Source of the DNA: Paraburkholderia ultramafica
GTDB taxonomy: Bacteria; Pseudomonadota; Gammaproteobacteria; Burkholderiales; Burkholderiaceae
Length of the DNA: 64,000 nt
Direction: 5' to 3'
Assembly (NCBI RefSeq): GCF_902859915.1
Contig: NZ_CADIKK010000022.1
Location: 58,679 to 122,678 of the forward strand
The notes beneath the pieces were generated by a model, which was given only the letters and a program-made list of their open reading frames with translations, had not been told where the DNA came from and did no database searches. The stretch's first letter is position 1; each line of letters opens with the position of its first letter. Both the position numbers and the translations under genes were made by a program. Shown piece after piece: positions 17,695 through 25,998 of the stretch.

Positions 17695-18222
17695 TTAGCG
17701 CTTGAGCCTGGCGAGCGGCGAATCCGGCGGATACGTCGGCGTGATCGGCTTCGGCGAACCGAGCATCACGCACATCAGCGCGTCTTCTTCACCGATGTTG
17801 ATTTCCGTGCGGTACACGCCCGGCGGCACCGAGATCAGGTCGCGTTCGCCGAGCACGGCTTCCCAAGTTTCGCCGTCTTTCTCGCAGATCACCTTCATCT
17901 TGCCGCGCAACACGAAGAAGATTTCTTCGACGTCCATATGAATATGGCTCGGCCCGATATTGCCGGCCGGGATCACCATCGTCGAAAACGTGAAGCCGCC
18001 TGCCGGCACCGTGTTCATGTCTTTCGCGACACCCGTGCCGCCCGTGCCGACGTAGCGCATTTGCGCGCGGCGATACTTCGGGTCGTAGTCGGCCTGGAAC
18101 TTCAGCGCGTCCCAGTCATAGCGACGCGTTTCCAGACGCGCGACGCGGCTGTCCAACCATTGTCCAAAGCTCGCGTCCGCGGGTTGTTCCCACGATTTGC
18201 GTTCGATATCGGCGTCCGCCAT
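17695..18222 (-). CDS. Cupin domain protein
   Basis: The 175-residue protein starts at ATG 18222, which follows an AGGAG site. A cupin barrel occupies about residues 75-160: HIHMDVEEIFFVLRG gives the first motif (two His and a Glu for a metal), and the second motif region is DLISVPPGVYRTEINIGEED. The His residues suggest that a metal can bind. Cupins next to ring-hydroxylating oxygenase genes may be dioxygenases, isomerases or sensors; no specific activity can be assigned. It lies between an SDR (26 bases upstream) and the hydrolase gene. Confidence 0.85.
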   Translation of the reverse strand: MADADIERKSWEQPADASFGQWLDSRVARLETRRYDWDALKFQADYDPKYRRAQMRYVGTGGTGVAKDMNTVPAGGFTFSTMVIPAGNIGPSHIHMDVEEIFFVLRGKMKVICEKDGETWEAVLGERDLISVPPGVYRTEINIGEEDALMCVMLGSPKPITPTYPPDSPLARLKR

Positions 18223-18248
18223 CTCTTTCTCCTTTCGATTCGACAAGA

Positions 18249-19016
18249 TCAATTCATCACGAAGCCGCCGTTCACCGGCAGCAACTGGCCAGTCACGAAG
18301 CGCGCGGCGTCGGACAACAGGAACAGCACCGGCCCGGTCACGTCGTCGGGCACTTGTGCGCGCGTCAGCGCGCGGCCTTGCAGGTAATACTCGTGACGCT
18401 CGGCGGGCACGTACGCGGTCGCCTCGACTTCGGTCAGGCCCGGCGCGATCGCGTTGACGGTCACTTGATGAGCGCCGAATTCGCGCGCCAGCGAGCGGGT
18501 CATCGAGATCAGCGCGCCCTTGCTCGCGACATACGCGAGCAGCTTCGGCGCGCCCCACATCGCCGTGTCCGACGCGATGTTGACGATAGCGCCACGGCAG
18601 GAGTCGCGCAGATACGACAGCGCGGCGATGCTCATCAGCCAGGTGCCGCGCACGTTGACGTTCATCACGGCGTCCCACGTGTCGACCGACAACTCGTCGG
18701 CGAACCTGCCGCCGGAGTTGGTGATCGCCGCGTTGTTGATCAGCGCGTCGATGCCGCCGAGCTGCGCGGCACCTTGCTGCGCGAATTGTTCGATGCTGAC
18801 GGGGTTGGCGAGATCGAGCGGCAGGTAGGTCGCCGCATGGCCTTGTTCGCTGAGCGATGCCGCGAGCGCTGCGCCTTCTTCATGCAGCACGTCGCCGAAC
18901 ACCACGTGTGCGCCGGCTTGCACCAACGCGCGGACAAACGCCGCGCCGAGACCGCGCGCACCGCCCGTCACGAGGACGCGCCGGCCGCTGAGCGCTGCGT
19001 GCGTGGCGTTACGCAT
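18249..19016 (-). CDS. SDR family oxidoreductase, probable diol dehydrogenase
   Basis: This 255-residue SDR is canonical: TGGARGLG cofactor loop, NNAA, the catalytic Ser in NIASD, and YVASK. The C-terminus (GPVLFLLSDAARFVTGQLLPVNGG) is standard for the family. Its start overlaps the Rieske oxygenase stop by eight bases, so the two are coupled. A cis-dihydrodiol dehydrogenase role, turning the oxygenase product into a catechol, is the natural inference, though many SDRs of this type act on other alcohols. Unlike the second SDR of the operon it has the complete active site. Confidence 0.9.
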   Translation of the reverse strand: MRNATHAALSGRRVLVTGGARGLGAAFVRALVQAGAHVVFGDVLHEEGAALAASLSEQGHAATYLPLDLANPVSIEQFAQQGAAQLGGIDALINNAAITNSGGRFADELSVDTWDAVMNVNVRGTWLMSIAALSYLRDSCRGAIVNIASDTAMWGAPKLLAYVASKGALISMTRSLAREFGAHQVTVNAIAPGLTEVEATAYVPAERHEYYLQGRALTRAQVPDDVTGPVLFLLSDAARFVTGQLLPVNGGFVMN

Positions 19017-20100
19017 GGCTGTGGCCTGCTTGCGCCGCGACCGGCGTGGCTGCTGCCGCTTGCGCGCGATGCGCGTCCAGATCGGCGAAGTGCTGTTGCG
19101 CGCGCTGACGCAGCATGCGGCGCACCCGCGTCATGCCGACGTCGTGCTGATAGAGGAATTCGTGGTCGCGGGCATTCGGCGCCATGCTTTCGAGCACGTA
19201 GCGGTCCTGTTCGAGCACGGCCCAGTGCAGACCTTCCAGACGGTTGCGATACAGGAAGCGCCACGCGTCGCGCTGCCAGCCTTGCACCTTGCGGGTACGC
19301 CAGAAATAAACCTGGCAGTTGTCCCCGTCGACGGGCACCGCGAAGCCGATGATCCCGAAGCTGCCGCCCGGGCCGAACTTCTTCTGGTACGGAATCGCGA
19401 GGCGCATCCACAGGCAGCCGGTTTCGCCGAGTTCCACCCAGTCGAAGTTCACGTCGCGCTGGCCGACCTTTTCGAACATCAGACCGGTTTCGGTCTTGCG
19501 CACGCGCATGTCGGCCTGCTTGTCGCCTTCGGCCATCGAGTGCGACGTTGCGTGCAGGTACGCGCCGTGCATCGGGTCCATCACGTTGTCGATCGCGTAC
19601 TGGTAATTGCACTTCCAGTTCGACACGCACAGGAAGCTCGCGTATTCGTCGTCAACCAGTTCTTCCGGCAGCACGAGCGGCGTGGGTTCCTTACGCGCTT
19701 CGTCGCCGAACCACAGGAAGATCGCGCCGGCGTGCTCTTCAACCGGATATGACTTCACGCACTTCTGGCCTTCCAGCGGGCAGTTCGACACGGCCGGCAC
19801 TTTCTGCACCGTGCCGCTGCCGTCGACTTCAACGCCGTGATACCAGCATGCGACGCTGCCGCCGAGGTTCCAGCCGAGCGACAGACGCGCGCCGCGGTGC
19901 GGGCAGCGGTCTTCGAGCGCGCGGACTTTGCCTTGCTTGTCGCGCCACAGCACGATCTGGTCGCCCAGGCGCGTGATGCCGACCGGCGCGTCGCCGACTT
20001 GCCAGCTCGGCGCGACGGGATACCAGTAGTTACGCAGGCCCTGGTTCAGGTACGACTGGATCGGGTCGGCTGCGCCTTGAGTTGTAGTGGGGGACGTCAT
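19009..20100 (-). CDS. Rieske oxygenase alpha subunit (no beta subunit gene)
   Basis: The start at 20100 gives 363 residues and begins the conserved part directly. The Rieske domain has Cys66, His68, Cys85 and His88 (CPHRG, CWYHG), and the mononuclear iron site has DNVMDPMHGAYLH (Asn172, Asp175, His178, His183). It should insert O2 into an aromatic or similar ring using electrons from the ferredoxin at 20463-20777. There is no small beta-subunit gene in the operon, so it is probably an alpha-only (homotrimeric) oxygenase like CarAa, KshA or phthalate-type enzymes. The recombinase-like small protein gene ends 49 bases upstream. Confidence 0.92.
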   Translation of the reverse strand: MTSPTTTQGAADPIQSYLNQGLRNYWYPVAPSWQVGDAPVGITRLGDQIVLWRDKQGKVRALEDRCPHRGARLSLGWNLGGSVACWYHGVEVDGSGTVQKVPAVSNCPLEGQKCVKSYPVEEHAGAIFLWFGDEARKEPTPLVLPEELVDDEYASFLCVSNWKCNYQYAIDNVMDPMHGAYLHATSHSMAEGDKQADMRVRKTETGLMFEKVGQRDVNFDWVELGETGCLWMRLAIPYQKKFGPGGSFGIIGFAVPVDGDNCQVYFWRTRKVQGWQRDAWRFLYRNRLEGLHWAVLEQDRYVLESMAPNARDHEFLYQHDVGMTRVRRMLRQRAQQHFADLDAHRAQAAAATPVAAQAGHSHA

Positions 20101-20149
20101 GAAGAGACTCCGGATACGGATGCGATGAAACGTGTTCGGGAAAGCGCGC

Positions 20150-20461
20150 TTATTCGGCGAGCAGGCGGAATTCGGCGGCAAGACGATCGGCGTCCCACGC
20201 ATTGCCTTCCGGCGTACGGAAGCCCACGCGGTTCAAACCGTCGACCACTTCCTGCAACTCCATCGCGCCGCCTTCGAAAACTTTTTCGAGCGCATCGCCG
20301 AAGTCGTTTTCGTACTGGGTCGGCTCGGCCTTGCGCGTTTGCCAGATGAAGTTGCCGGTCTCGCCCGGCTTCTCGATCACCCCCTTGCCGCCGACGTTGT
20401 TCGGCTGCGGCGCGAGCCACGGTTTCAGAAAGGGATTGAAGTTCACGGCTACCTCTCGCAT
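20150..20461 (-). CDS. Small recombinase-like HTH protein within oxygenase operon
   Basis: The chosen ATG at 20461 gives 103 residues and lies one base after the ferredoxin stop codon. The N-terminal half (NFNPFLKPWLAPQPNNVGGKG) has no known match. The C-terminal half (VVDGLNRVGFRTPEGNAWDADRLAAEF) resembles the helix-turn-helix of serine recombinases (for example 'LNxxGxRTxxGxxW'), and I recall such proteins being annotated 'recombinase-like HTH domain'. No recombinase catalytic domain is present. Being between the ferredoxin and oxygenase genes suggests an accessory or regulatory role for the oxygenase. Confidence 0.72.
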   Translation of the reverse strand: MREVAVNFNPFLKPWLAPQPNNVGGKGVIEKPGETGNFIWQTRKAEPTQYENDFGDALEKVFEGGAMELQEVVDGLNRVGFRTPEGNAWDADRLAAEFRLLAE

Positions 20462-20462
20462 G

Positions 20463-20777
20463 TCATTCCACCTTGATCTGGATTTCTTCACCTGCCAGAC
20501 GTACGGAATACATCTTCAGGTTGCGGCCACCGGGCTCTTTCAGACATTTGCCGGTCGGGATATGGAATACGGCTTCGTGCAGCGGGCACTCGACGGTGTC
20601 GCCGTCGATAAAGCCCTGCGTCAGCAACGCATATGCATGGGGGCAGACGTTTTCGAGCGCGTACAGCTCGTCGCCCACCTTGTAGATGCCGATTTCGGTG
20701 CCGTCGAGTTTGAACTCGAGCGGCGCGTCGTCGGACAGGTCGCCGGCATGGCCGGCGCAGCGCCATTGATCAGTCAT
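20463..20777 (-). CDS. Rieske-type ferredoxin
   Basis: The 104-residue protein starts at ATG 20777, which follows a GGAGAAGG site. It has the two Rieske half-motifs CPHAYALL (Cys45, His47) and CPLHEAVF (Cys64, His67) at the usual spacing and no mononuclear iron site, so it is an electron carrier of the BphF/CarAc type. It should shuttle electrons from the reductase at 8786-10051 to the oxygenase at 19009-20100. It is the first gene of the 14-gene operon; the longer upstream reading is rejected for lack of a ribosome site. Confidence 0.92.
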   Translation of the reverse strand: MTDQWRCAGHAGDLSDDAPLEFKLDGTEIGIYKVGDELYALENVCPHAYALLTQGFIDGDTVECPLHEAVFHIPTGKCLKEPGGRNLKMYSVRLAGEEIQIKVE

Positions 20778-21215
20778 TTCTTGCCTTCTCCTGAAGCCCC
20801 GTGTTCCACATAAGGAACAGTAGTTCGTGTATGGATGATTATAGGAGTGGCTTCGACGAGAAAAAATAAAAATCTGGAGTAGTAGGGGAAAACACCGACT
20901 GTGGCATTCGCAACACAGCATTGCGTGCTCCGCCGGGGCGGGGCGATGCGGCTGCGCGCCCTGTCACGCTTGGGGTTGCGCGAAATTTCCAGACAAACGC
21001 GCGGATGTTCCTTCGGGTTTGTACGGGGTTCGAAAATTTATTTTGACCACTTCCAGACTCACTATGCTTTTCCATAGGCGATACAAACGCCCATAGGTGG
21101 AACATAAAGCGGAGCGGTTTTGGCGCATAAACCCAGAGCTGCATTCAACCCAAAGCAAGGATCAGGGACGACGAATTCGGCAAAGGCCAATGTCGTGTGA
21201 TCAGGAGAACCAACG
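20778..21215 (-). promoter_or_regulatory. Divergent control region between catabolic operon and porin
   Basis: This 438-base stretch separates the ferredoxin gene (leftward) from the porin gene (rightward) and holds no believable gene. It is richer in A+T than its surroundings at 20840-20880 and 21020-21110. Because every operon gene reads leftward from here with little spacing, the operon promoter must be in it, and the porin promoter too. An imperfect inverted repeat at 21070-21102 is the strongest operator candidate. No clean -35/-10 pair stands out. Confidence 0.6.
21070..21102. promoter_or_regulatory. Imperfect inverted repeat, possible IclR-type operator
   Basis: Outer arms TTCCA (21070-21074) and TGGAA (21098-21102) are exact reverse complements, and inner GGCG/CGCC arms add to the symmetry around an A-rich centre. 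IclR-family proteins bind palindromes of about this kind, and two such regulators flank the region. The site lies about 115 bases before the porin start and 295 before the ferredoxin start. Assignment to a particular regulator is inference. Confidence 0.4.
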
Positions 21216-22289
21216 GTGAAGCACATCATTGCGGCCGGCTTGACGGCAATCTGCGCGACCACGAGCGCGTGGGCGCAGAGCAGTGTGACGCTATACGGCA
21301 GCCTGGATGCCGGTGTCGCGTATATCAGCAATGTAGGCGGTCATTCCAGGTGGATTCAGGAACAGGGCAACATGCAGCCCGACCGCTGGGGCCTGAAGGG
21401 CGTAGAAGATCTGGGCGACGGTCTGAAAGCGGTTTTCCAGCTGGAAAACGGCTTCTACACGAACACTGGCGCGTTCGCTAAACCGGGCGTGCTGTTCAAT
21501 CGTCAGGCGTTTGTCGGCTTGAGTTCGGACCAGATCGGCACGCTGACGTTCGGCCATCAAACGCCGTTCAGTTTCGACGTGCTGGGTCCGTTGAGCACCG
21601 GCTATCTGGCGGCCAGCTGGTATGCGTTCCACCCGGGCAACATCGATTCGCTCGCCGACACCGGCGTGGTGCCGTTCGACAACTCGGCGAAATTCCGTTC
21701 GGCGACTTTTGGCGGCTTCTCGGTCGGCGCGATGATGGGTCTTGGCAACACGACCAACTTCGCAACCGGCCGGAACCTGAGCTTTGCGCTAAGTTATGCG
21801 AACGGTCCGTTCAAGGCCGGTGCGGCGTACTCGAACGAGCATGACCGCACGCCGTCGATCGTCACCACGGGCATCACGACCTTCCAGGGTGTGCCCGCGG
21901 CGAACTACATCGCGGACAAGGTCCAGAACATGGGCGCAGGCGCGTCGTATCAGTTCGGCAAGCTGCTGCTGCATGCGCTATACACGCGCGTGAAGCTGGA
22001 GTCGGCCGGACACTCGGACACGTTCCAGAGCTACGATGCCGGCGCGAATTATCAGTTCACGCCGTTCAACACCGTGGCCGGCGGCGCCGCGACGACGACG
22101 CTGGCGGGCAATCGCTGGACGCAGTTCATGATCGGCGATATCTACTCGCTGTCGAAGTCGACGCAACTGTATGTGAATGCGCTGTATCAGCGCGCGGGTC
22201 CGGACACGAACGCCGCGTTCTTTACCGCGGGTGTGTCGAGCGGCCGGAACCAGACGATTGTCCTGACCGGCATCCATCACTCGTTCTGA
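21216..22289 (+). CDS. Outer-membrane porin (beta-proteobacterial trimeric type)
   Basis: The 357-residue product begins with a signal peptide (MKHIIAAGLTAICATTSAWA, cut before QSS) and continues as a typical Burkholderia-type general porin: SSVTLYGSLDAGVAYI, GLKGVEDLGDGLKAVFQLE, FNRQAFVGLSS, and a C-terminal strand ending in Phe (GIHHSF) as required for outer-membrane assembly. It should form a 16-strand pore for small solutes. It is transcribed away from the catabolic operon from the shared intergenic region, so it may serve uptake of the same substrate. It is full length. Confidence 0.92.
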   Translation: MKHIIAAGLTAICATTSAWAQSSVTLYGSLDAGVAYISNVGGHSRWIQEQGNMQPDRWGLKGVEDLGDGLKAVFQLENGFYTNTGAFAKPGVLFNRQAFVGLSSDQIGTLTFGHQTPFSFDVLGPLSTGYLAASWYAFHPGNIDSLADTGVVPFDNSAKFRSATFGGFSVGAMMGLGNTTNFATGRNLSFALSYANGPFKAGAAYSNEHDRTPSIVTTGITTFQGVPAANYIADKVQNMGAGASYQFGKLLLHALYTRVKLESAGHSDTFQSYDAGANYQFTPFNTVAGGAATTTLAGNRWTQFMIGDIYSLSKSTQLYVNALYQRAGPDTNAAFFTAGVSSGRNQTIVLTGIHHSF

Positions 22290-22337
22290 GCGCCCGGCTT
22301 CTGGCTTCCGGGCAGATGGTGCGGCGAAGCTGGCGAT

Positions 22338-22357
22338 CCGGCTGCGCACGCAGCCGG
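22338..22357 (+). terminator. Hairpin between convergent porin and IclR genes
   Basis: CCGGCTGC and GCAGCCGG form an eight-base perfect stem with a four-base loop, 50 bases after the porin stop. No T-run follows, so it may be a weak or Rho-assisted end, or only an mRNA-stabilising hairpin. Confidence 0.35.
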
Positions 22358-22395
22358 ACTCGCGAACCAGCACAGACGTGGAAGCTGAAGCCGGA

Positions 22396-23376
22396 TCAGC
22401 TTGCCGCGACCGGCTTGCGGCGCGCCTGAGCCGCGGTCGGATCATCCGGCCGCGGACGATAGCTGAGACGCTCGGACAGTTCGAGCGCCGCCTGGCAAAC
22501 GGCGATGATGAGCGGTTCGCGCTCTTCGGCTTCGCCGATATCCGACCGTGGAATCGTAACGGTCAACGCGGCCACGATCTTGCCGCTTTGATCGCGCACC
22601 GGCGCGCTCACCACCGAAATGCCCCGCTCGAACGACGCTTCGCTCAGTGCGTAGCCGAGCGCTGCGCTTTCGCGCACTCGCCCATACAGTTCTTCGACGG
22701 TCGCCGGCGTGCGCTCGGTGAAACGTTCGAGTTGCGGCTCGGGATACAACTGGCGCAATTCCTCGAAGCTCAAATCGCCCATCAGCACCTGGCCATGCAC
22801 CGTCGCATGGGCCGGCAAACGCGTGCCGACATGGACCTTCACGGAACTGAACATCGGCGCATGGGTTTGCGCTTTGGCGACGAACACGACGTCGCGCTGA
22901 TCGCGAATCAGCAGATGCGTGCTCAGGCCAGTGGCGTCGCGCAGGCGTTCGAGAATCGGCGTGCCGACGTCGGTCAGTTCGAGCGAACTCAGATATTCGA
23001 AGCCGAGCCTCAGCACCGCGACGCTCAGGCGGAAATAACGATCGCCGTTGACGCGTTCGAGAAAGCCGAGCGCTTCGAGCGTCTGCAATAAACGGAAGGT
23101 AGTGGTGCGCGGAATGCCGATGCGCTTCGACAACTCGGGCGCGCCGAGCACCGGTTCGCGCGCGCTGAATTCAGCGAGGATCCGCAGGCCGCGCTCGAGT
23201 CCCGGCACCAGATAAGTCGATCCGCCGGCGCTCTCTTCGTCGGTGGGATCGGGGGAAGCGGCGGCATCGGCGCTGTCCGGCTGGGACAACGCCGCATCGT
23301 CCAGCGAAGCCGAGGCGGCCGCGCCGCGTGGCTTCGTGTGTTTGCGTCCCGCTCCTGTCTGCTCTTCTTTTGCCAT
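22396..23376 (-). CDS. IclR family transcriptional regulator (second copy)
   Basis: This 326-residue regulator has the IclR winged helix (APELSKRIGIPRTTTFRLLQTLE) and effector domain (VVFVAKAQTHAPMFSSVKV, GQVLMGDLSFEEL, RGISVVSAPVRDQSG). Long stretches are nearly the same as in the IclR encoded at 15843-16757, so the two are recent paralogues or share a ligand type. Its first 50 residues are a low-complexity Ala/Ser/Asp-rich extension. It is convergent with the porin gene and outside the operon, so it would be expressed separately and may act on the operon, the porin or both. Confidence 0.92.
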   Translation of the reverse strand: MAKEEQTGAGRKHTKPRGAAASASLDDAALSQPDSADAAASPDPTDEESAGGSTYLVPGLERGLRILAEFSAREPVLGAPELSKRIGIPRTTTFRLLQTLEALGFLERVNGDRYFRLSVAVLRLGFEYLSSLELTDVGTPILERLRDATGLSTHLLIRDQRDVVFVAKAQTHAPMFSSVKVHVGTRLPAHATVHGQVLMGDLSFEELRQLYPEPQLERFTERTPATVEELYGRVRESAALGYALSEASFERGISVVSAPVRDQSGKIVAALTVTIPRSDIGEAEEREPLIIAVCQAALELSERLSYRPRPDDPTAAQARRKPVAAS

Positions 23377-23783
23377 CTTGGCTGCCGTTTTCTGCTGTTC
23401 ATCATGGTCAGATCAACATGATAGCGCGAAGCATGCGGCGCTCATTTATCGTGACGCCCCGCGCACGCAAGGCTTGCGGGTCCACGAAAAAAAGCGGGCC
23501 TCATCTGCAATCACAAGACTCGCGAAATCGGCGCGCAACCATCGAAAGAGAAGTCGCAATCGCTTGCCGCGCCGTGGCCTGCGACCTGGCCCGGTGCGCT
23601 GCCGGCCGCAGCGGCTCGCCTAGCGGGCGCGCCGGCAGCGCGGGGCCATACCCGCAGGCATCGTCAAGCCAGCCTTTGCTGCACTGCCACCGTTTGCGCG
23701 CGGTGCTATTCTTTGATCCGGTCCATTGCGCGGGGCGTCACTGCCGCGCTCTCGCTCCGCTCAAGCGTAGGGAGGCCACGCTC
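23377..23783. other. Intergenic region with no recognised gene
   Basis: These 407 bases separate the second IclR gene (leftward) from a small rightward gene. A long rightward open frame runs through but has Arg/Ser-rich, shadow-like composition and no ribosome site. GGGAGG at 23770-23775 serves the next gene. Nothing else stands out. Confidence 0.5.
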
Positions 23784-24071
23784 ATGTCCGATTCCATTCA
23801 GATCAAGGTTGCCGACTCGCATCTTTATCCAGGCTGCGCGGTACGCATCGCGCATTTGCCCGAGCCGGCCCGCGCGGCTGCCGCGATCGTCGAATTCGCG
23901 GACGGCTCCGGCGCGCATGCCACCTGCCATCGGCGCGCGCATGACGAACTCGAATTGACCGTCGACGGTTATGCAACGCAAAAGCGTCATCCCGTGGATG
24001 CGCGGCATTGGCTGCTGCTCGCCGTCGACGCAACCCACAGCAGTTGGCGCGTGAAGCGTCGGCTGCCTTAG
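23784..24071 (+). CDS. Hypothetical protein, 95 residues
   Basis: The ATG at 23784 follows GGGAGG by eight bases. The small soluble protein (MSDSIQIKVADSHLYPGCAVRI at the start) alternates beta-like stretches (IVEFADGSGAHATCHRRAHDELELTVDGY) with a basic C-terminus (WRVKRRLP). I do not recognise a domain. The layout suggests a small beta-barrel or Tudor-like fold but this is speculation. It stands alone, 100 bases before the phosphatase-family gene. Confidence 0.65.
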   Translation: MSDSIQIKVADSHLYPGCAVRIAHLPEPARAAAAIVEFADGSGAHATCHRRAHDELELTVDGYATQKRHPVDARHWLLLAVDATHSSWRVKRRLP

Positions 24072-24173
24072 CCCGCGAGGCCGTCCGGCCTCTTCGAATC
24101 AGCAACCGGTGCCGCGCGCGCGCCGCCCCGAGCGGCAGTCATGCGCCCGTCACGCAAACTTCGGAACCTACCG

Positions 24174-25871
24174 ATGACCGACCACGATTCCAGCCTCCCG
24201 CCAAACGCCGACAACCCCGCCAACGACGCCCCCGACGATCCCGAACGCCGCCGTGTCCTCACCGGTCTCGCGGCGGTCGGCATCGGCCTCGCGCTGACCG
24301 GCTGCAAGACCGACCAGCTCACGGCGAGCAGCGGTGCGCCGCGCAGCGCCGCCGACTTGCGGCTGGACGCCGCGCTGCGCGATCAGGTCAAACACATCGT
24401 GGTGATCTACGCCGAGAATCGCAGCTTCGCGAACCTCTACGGCAACTTTCCCGGCGTCCAGCATCCGCTCGACGCGGTGAGCGCCGAGCGCTATCTGCAA
24501 CTCGACCGCGACGGCAAGACGCCGCTGCCGCGCTTGCCGGCGATCTGGGGCGGGCTCGTGCCGCAAGCGCAGGAAGTCGACGGCCGGCGCTACATGATCG
24601 GCCAGAAGGATCTCGACCACCTGAACAACCGCCCTTTCCGACTCTCCGACGCGCACGGCGCGCCGCTGCCGACCGGCGTGATCACGCGCGACCTGGTGCA
24701 TCGCTTCTATCAGAACCAGATGCAGATCAACGCCGGGCGCAACAACCAGTTCGCCGCGTGGGGCGATTCCGGCGGCCTGGTCATGGGGCATTACCGCAAT
24801 TCCGCCGACACGCTGCGCCTGTGGAATCTCGCGCAGCAATACACGCTGTGCGACAACTTCTTCATGGCGGCTTTCGGCGGCTCATGGCTGAACCACATCT
24901 TTCTGATTTCGGCGCAGGCGCCGTTCTATCCGGACATTCAAAACAGCCCGGCGAAGAAGCTGGTGTCGGTGGTGGAAGGCGACGATCCGACCGGCACGCG
25001 TCTGAAACTGGCGACGGACTCGCCGACGTCCGCGCTCGACGGTCCCCCGAAATTCGTCAACGACGGCGGGTTCACGGCCGACGGCTACGCGGTCAACACA
25101 ATGGCGCCGCCCTATCAGCCGAGCAACGTGCGGCCAGCCGAAGGCGGCAACCCGGCTTTCGCAGACCCGGCGAATCCGCGTGTGCTGCCGCCGCAAAACT
25201 ACGCGACGATCGGCGACCGTCTGACGGACAAGGGCGTCGACTGGGCGTGGTACAGCGGCGCGTGGCAATACGCGCTGGAGCATCAGGACACCGGCGCGGT
25301 GCCCGACTTCCAGTATCACCATCAGCCGTTCAACTACTTCGCCAATTACGCGCCGGGCACCGCGGCACGGCGCAGGTATCTGCGCGATGGGGGCCTCGGC
25401 AATGACGCGTCGTCGAACCACCTGATCGCGGATATCGACGCGGGACGTTTGCCCGCCGTCACGTTCTACAAGCCGCAAGGCGATCTGAACATGCACGCGG
25501 GTTACGCGGACGTCGAATCGGGCGACCGTCACATCGCGACGCTGATCGAGCATATTCAGCGCGGCCCGCAGTGGGCGAATACGGTGGTGGTCGTCACGGT
25601 CGACGAGAACGGCGGCTGGTGGGACCCGGTTGCGCCGCCGCTGGGCGACCGCTGGGGTCCGGGGTCGCGGGTTCCCGCGCTGGTGATTTCGCCGCTGGCG
25701 AAGAAGGGCTACGTCGATCACACGGTGTACGACACCAACTCGATTCTTCGCTTCATCAGCCGTGTGCATGGACTGACGCCGCTCGACGGCGTGGTCGCGC
25801 GGGATCGGGCGTTCGCGAGCAATGGTCTCGCGCCCCTAGGCGATTTGACGGCGTCGCTGGATCTGGCCTGA
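24174..25871 (+). CDS. Phospholipase C / acid phosphatase family lipoprotein
   Basis: The 565-residue product belongs to the AcpA/phospholipase C superfamily: HIVVIYAENRSFANLYGNFPG carries the metal and nucleophile region, and late motifs VVVTVDENGGWWDPVAPP and RVPALVISPLAKKGYVDH complete the phosphoesterase fold. Near residue 25 there is a twin-arginine motif (ERRRVLTGLAA) running into a lipobox (LTGC), so it is probably exported folded by Tat and lipidated. It should hydrolyse phosphate esters or phospholipids outside the cytoplasm. An ATG 11 codons upstream (24141) is an alternative start; neither has a strong ribosome site. Confidence 0.87.
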   Translation: MTDHDSSLPPNADNPANDAPDDPERRRVLTGLAAVGIGLALTGCKTDQLTASSGAPRSAADLRLDAALRDQVKHIVVIYAENRSFANLYGNFPGVQHPLDAVSAERYLQLDRDGKTPLPRLPAIWGGLVPQAQEVDGRRYMIGQKDLDHLNNRPFRLSDAHGAPLPTGVITRDLVHRFYQNQMQINAGRNNQFAAWGDSGGLVMGHYRNSADTLRLWNLAQQYTLCDNFFMAAFGGSWLNHIFLISAQAPFYPDIQNSPAKKLVSVVEGDDPTGTRLKLATDSPTSALDGPPKFVNDGGFTADGYAVNTMAPPYQPSNVRPAEGGNPAFADPANPRVLPPQNYATIGDRLTDKGVDWAWYSGAWQYALEHQDTGAVPDFQYHHQPFNYFANYAPGTAARRRYLRDGGLGNDASSNHLIADIDAGRLPAVTFYKPQGDLNMHAGYADVESGDRHIATLIEHIQRGPQWANTVVVVTVDENGGWWDPVAPPLGDRWGPGSRVPALVISPLAKKGYVDHTVYDTNSILRFISRVHGLTPLDGVVARDRAFASNGLAPLGDLTASLDLA

Positions 25872-25998
25872 GCGGTTTTATCGGCGGGGTGGTTCGGCGC
25901 TGGCGGCCGATATGACCGGAGTATTTGTTCGCCTGCGGCGACGCCGCAGGCGGACCACGCCACATCGAAACGCCCCGCCTCGCACGCCGCGCCGCGGC

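Noticed and set aside
20150..20461. Serine recombinase or mobile-element fragment
   Set aside because: Only the DNA-binding-like helix is similar; there is no catalytic domain, no repeats flank it, and it is tightly packed in the operon.
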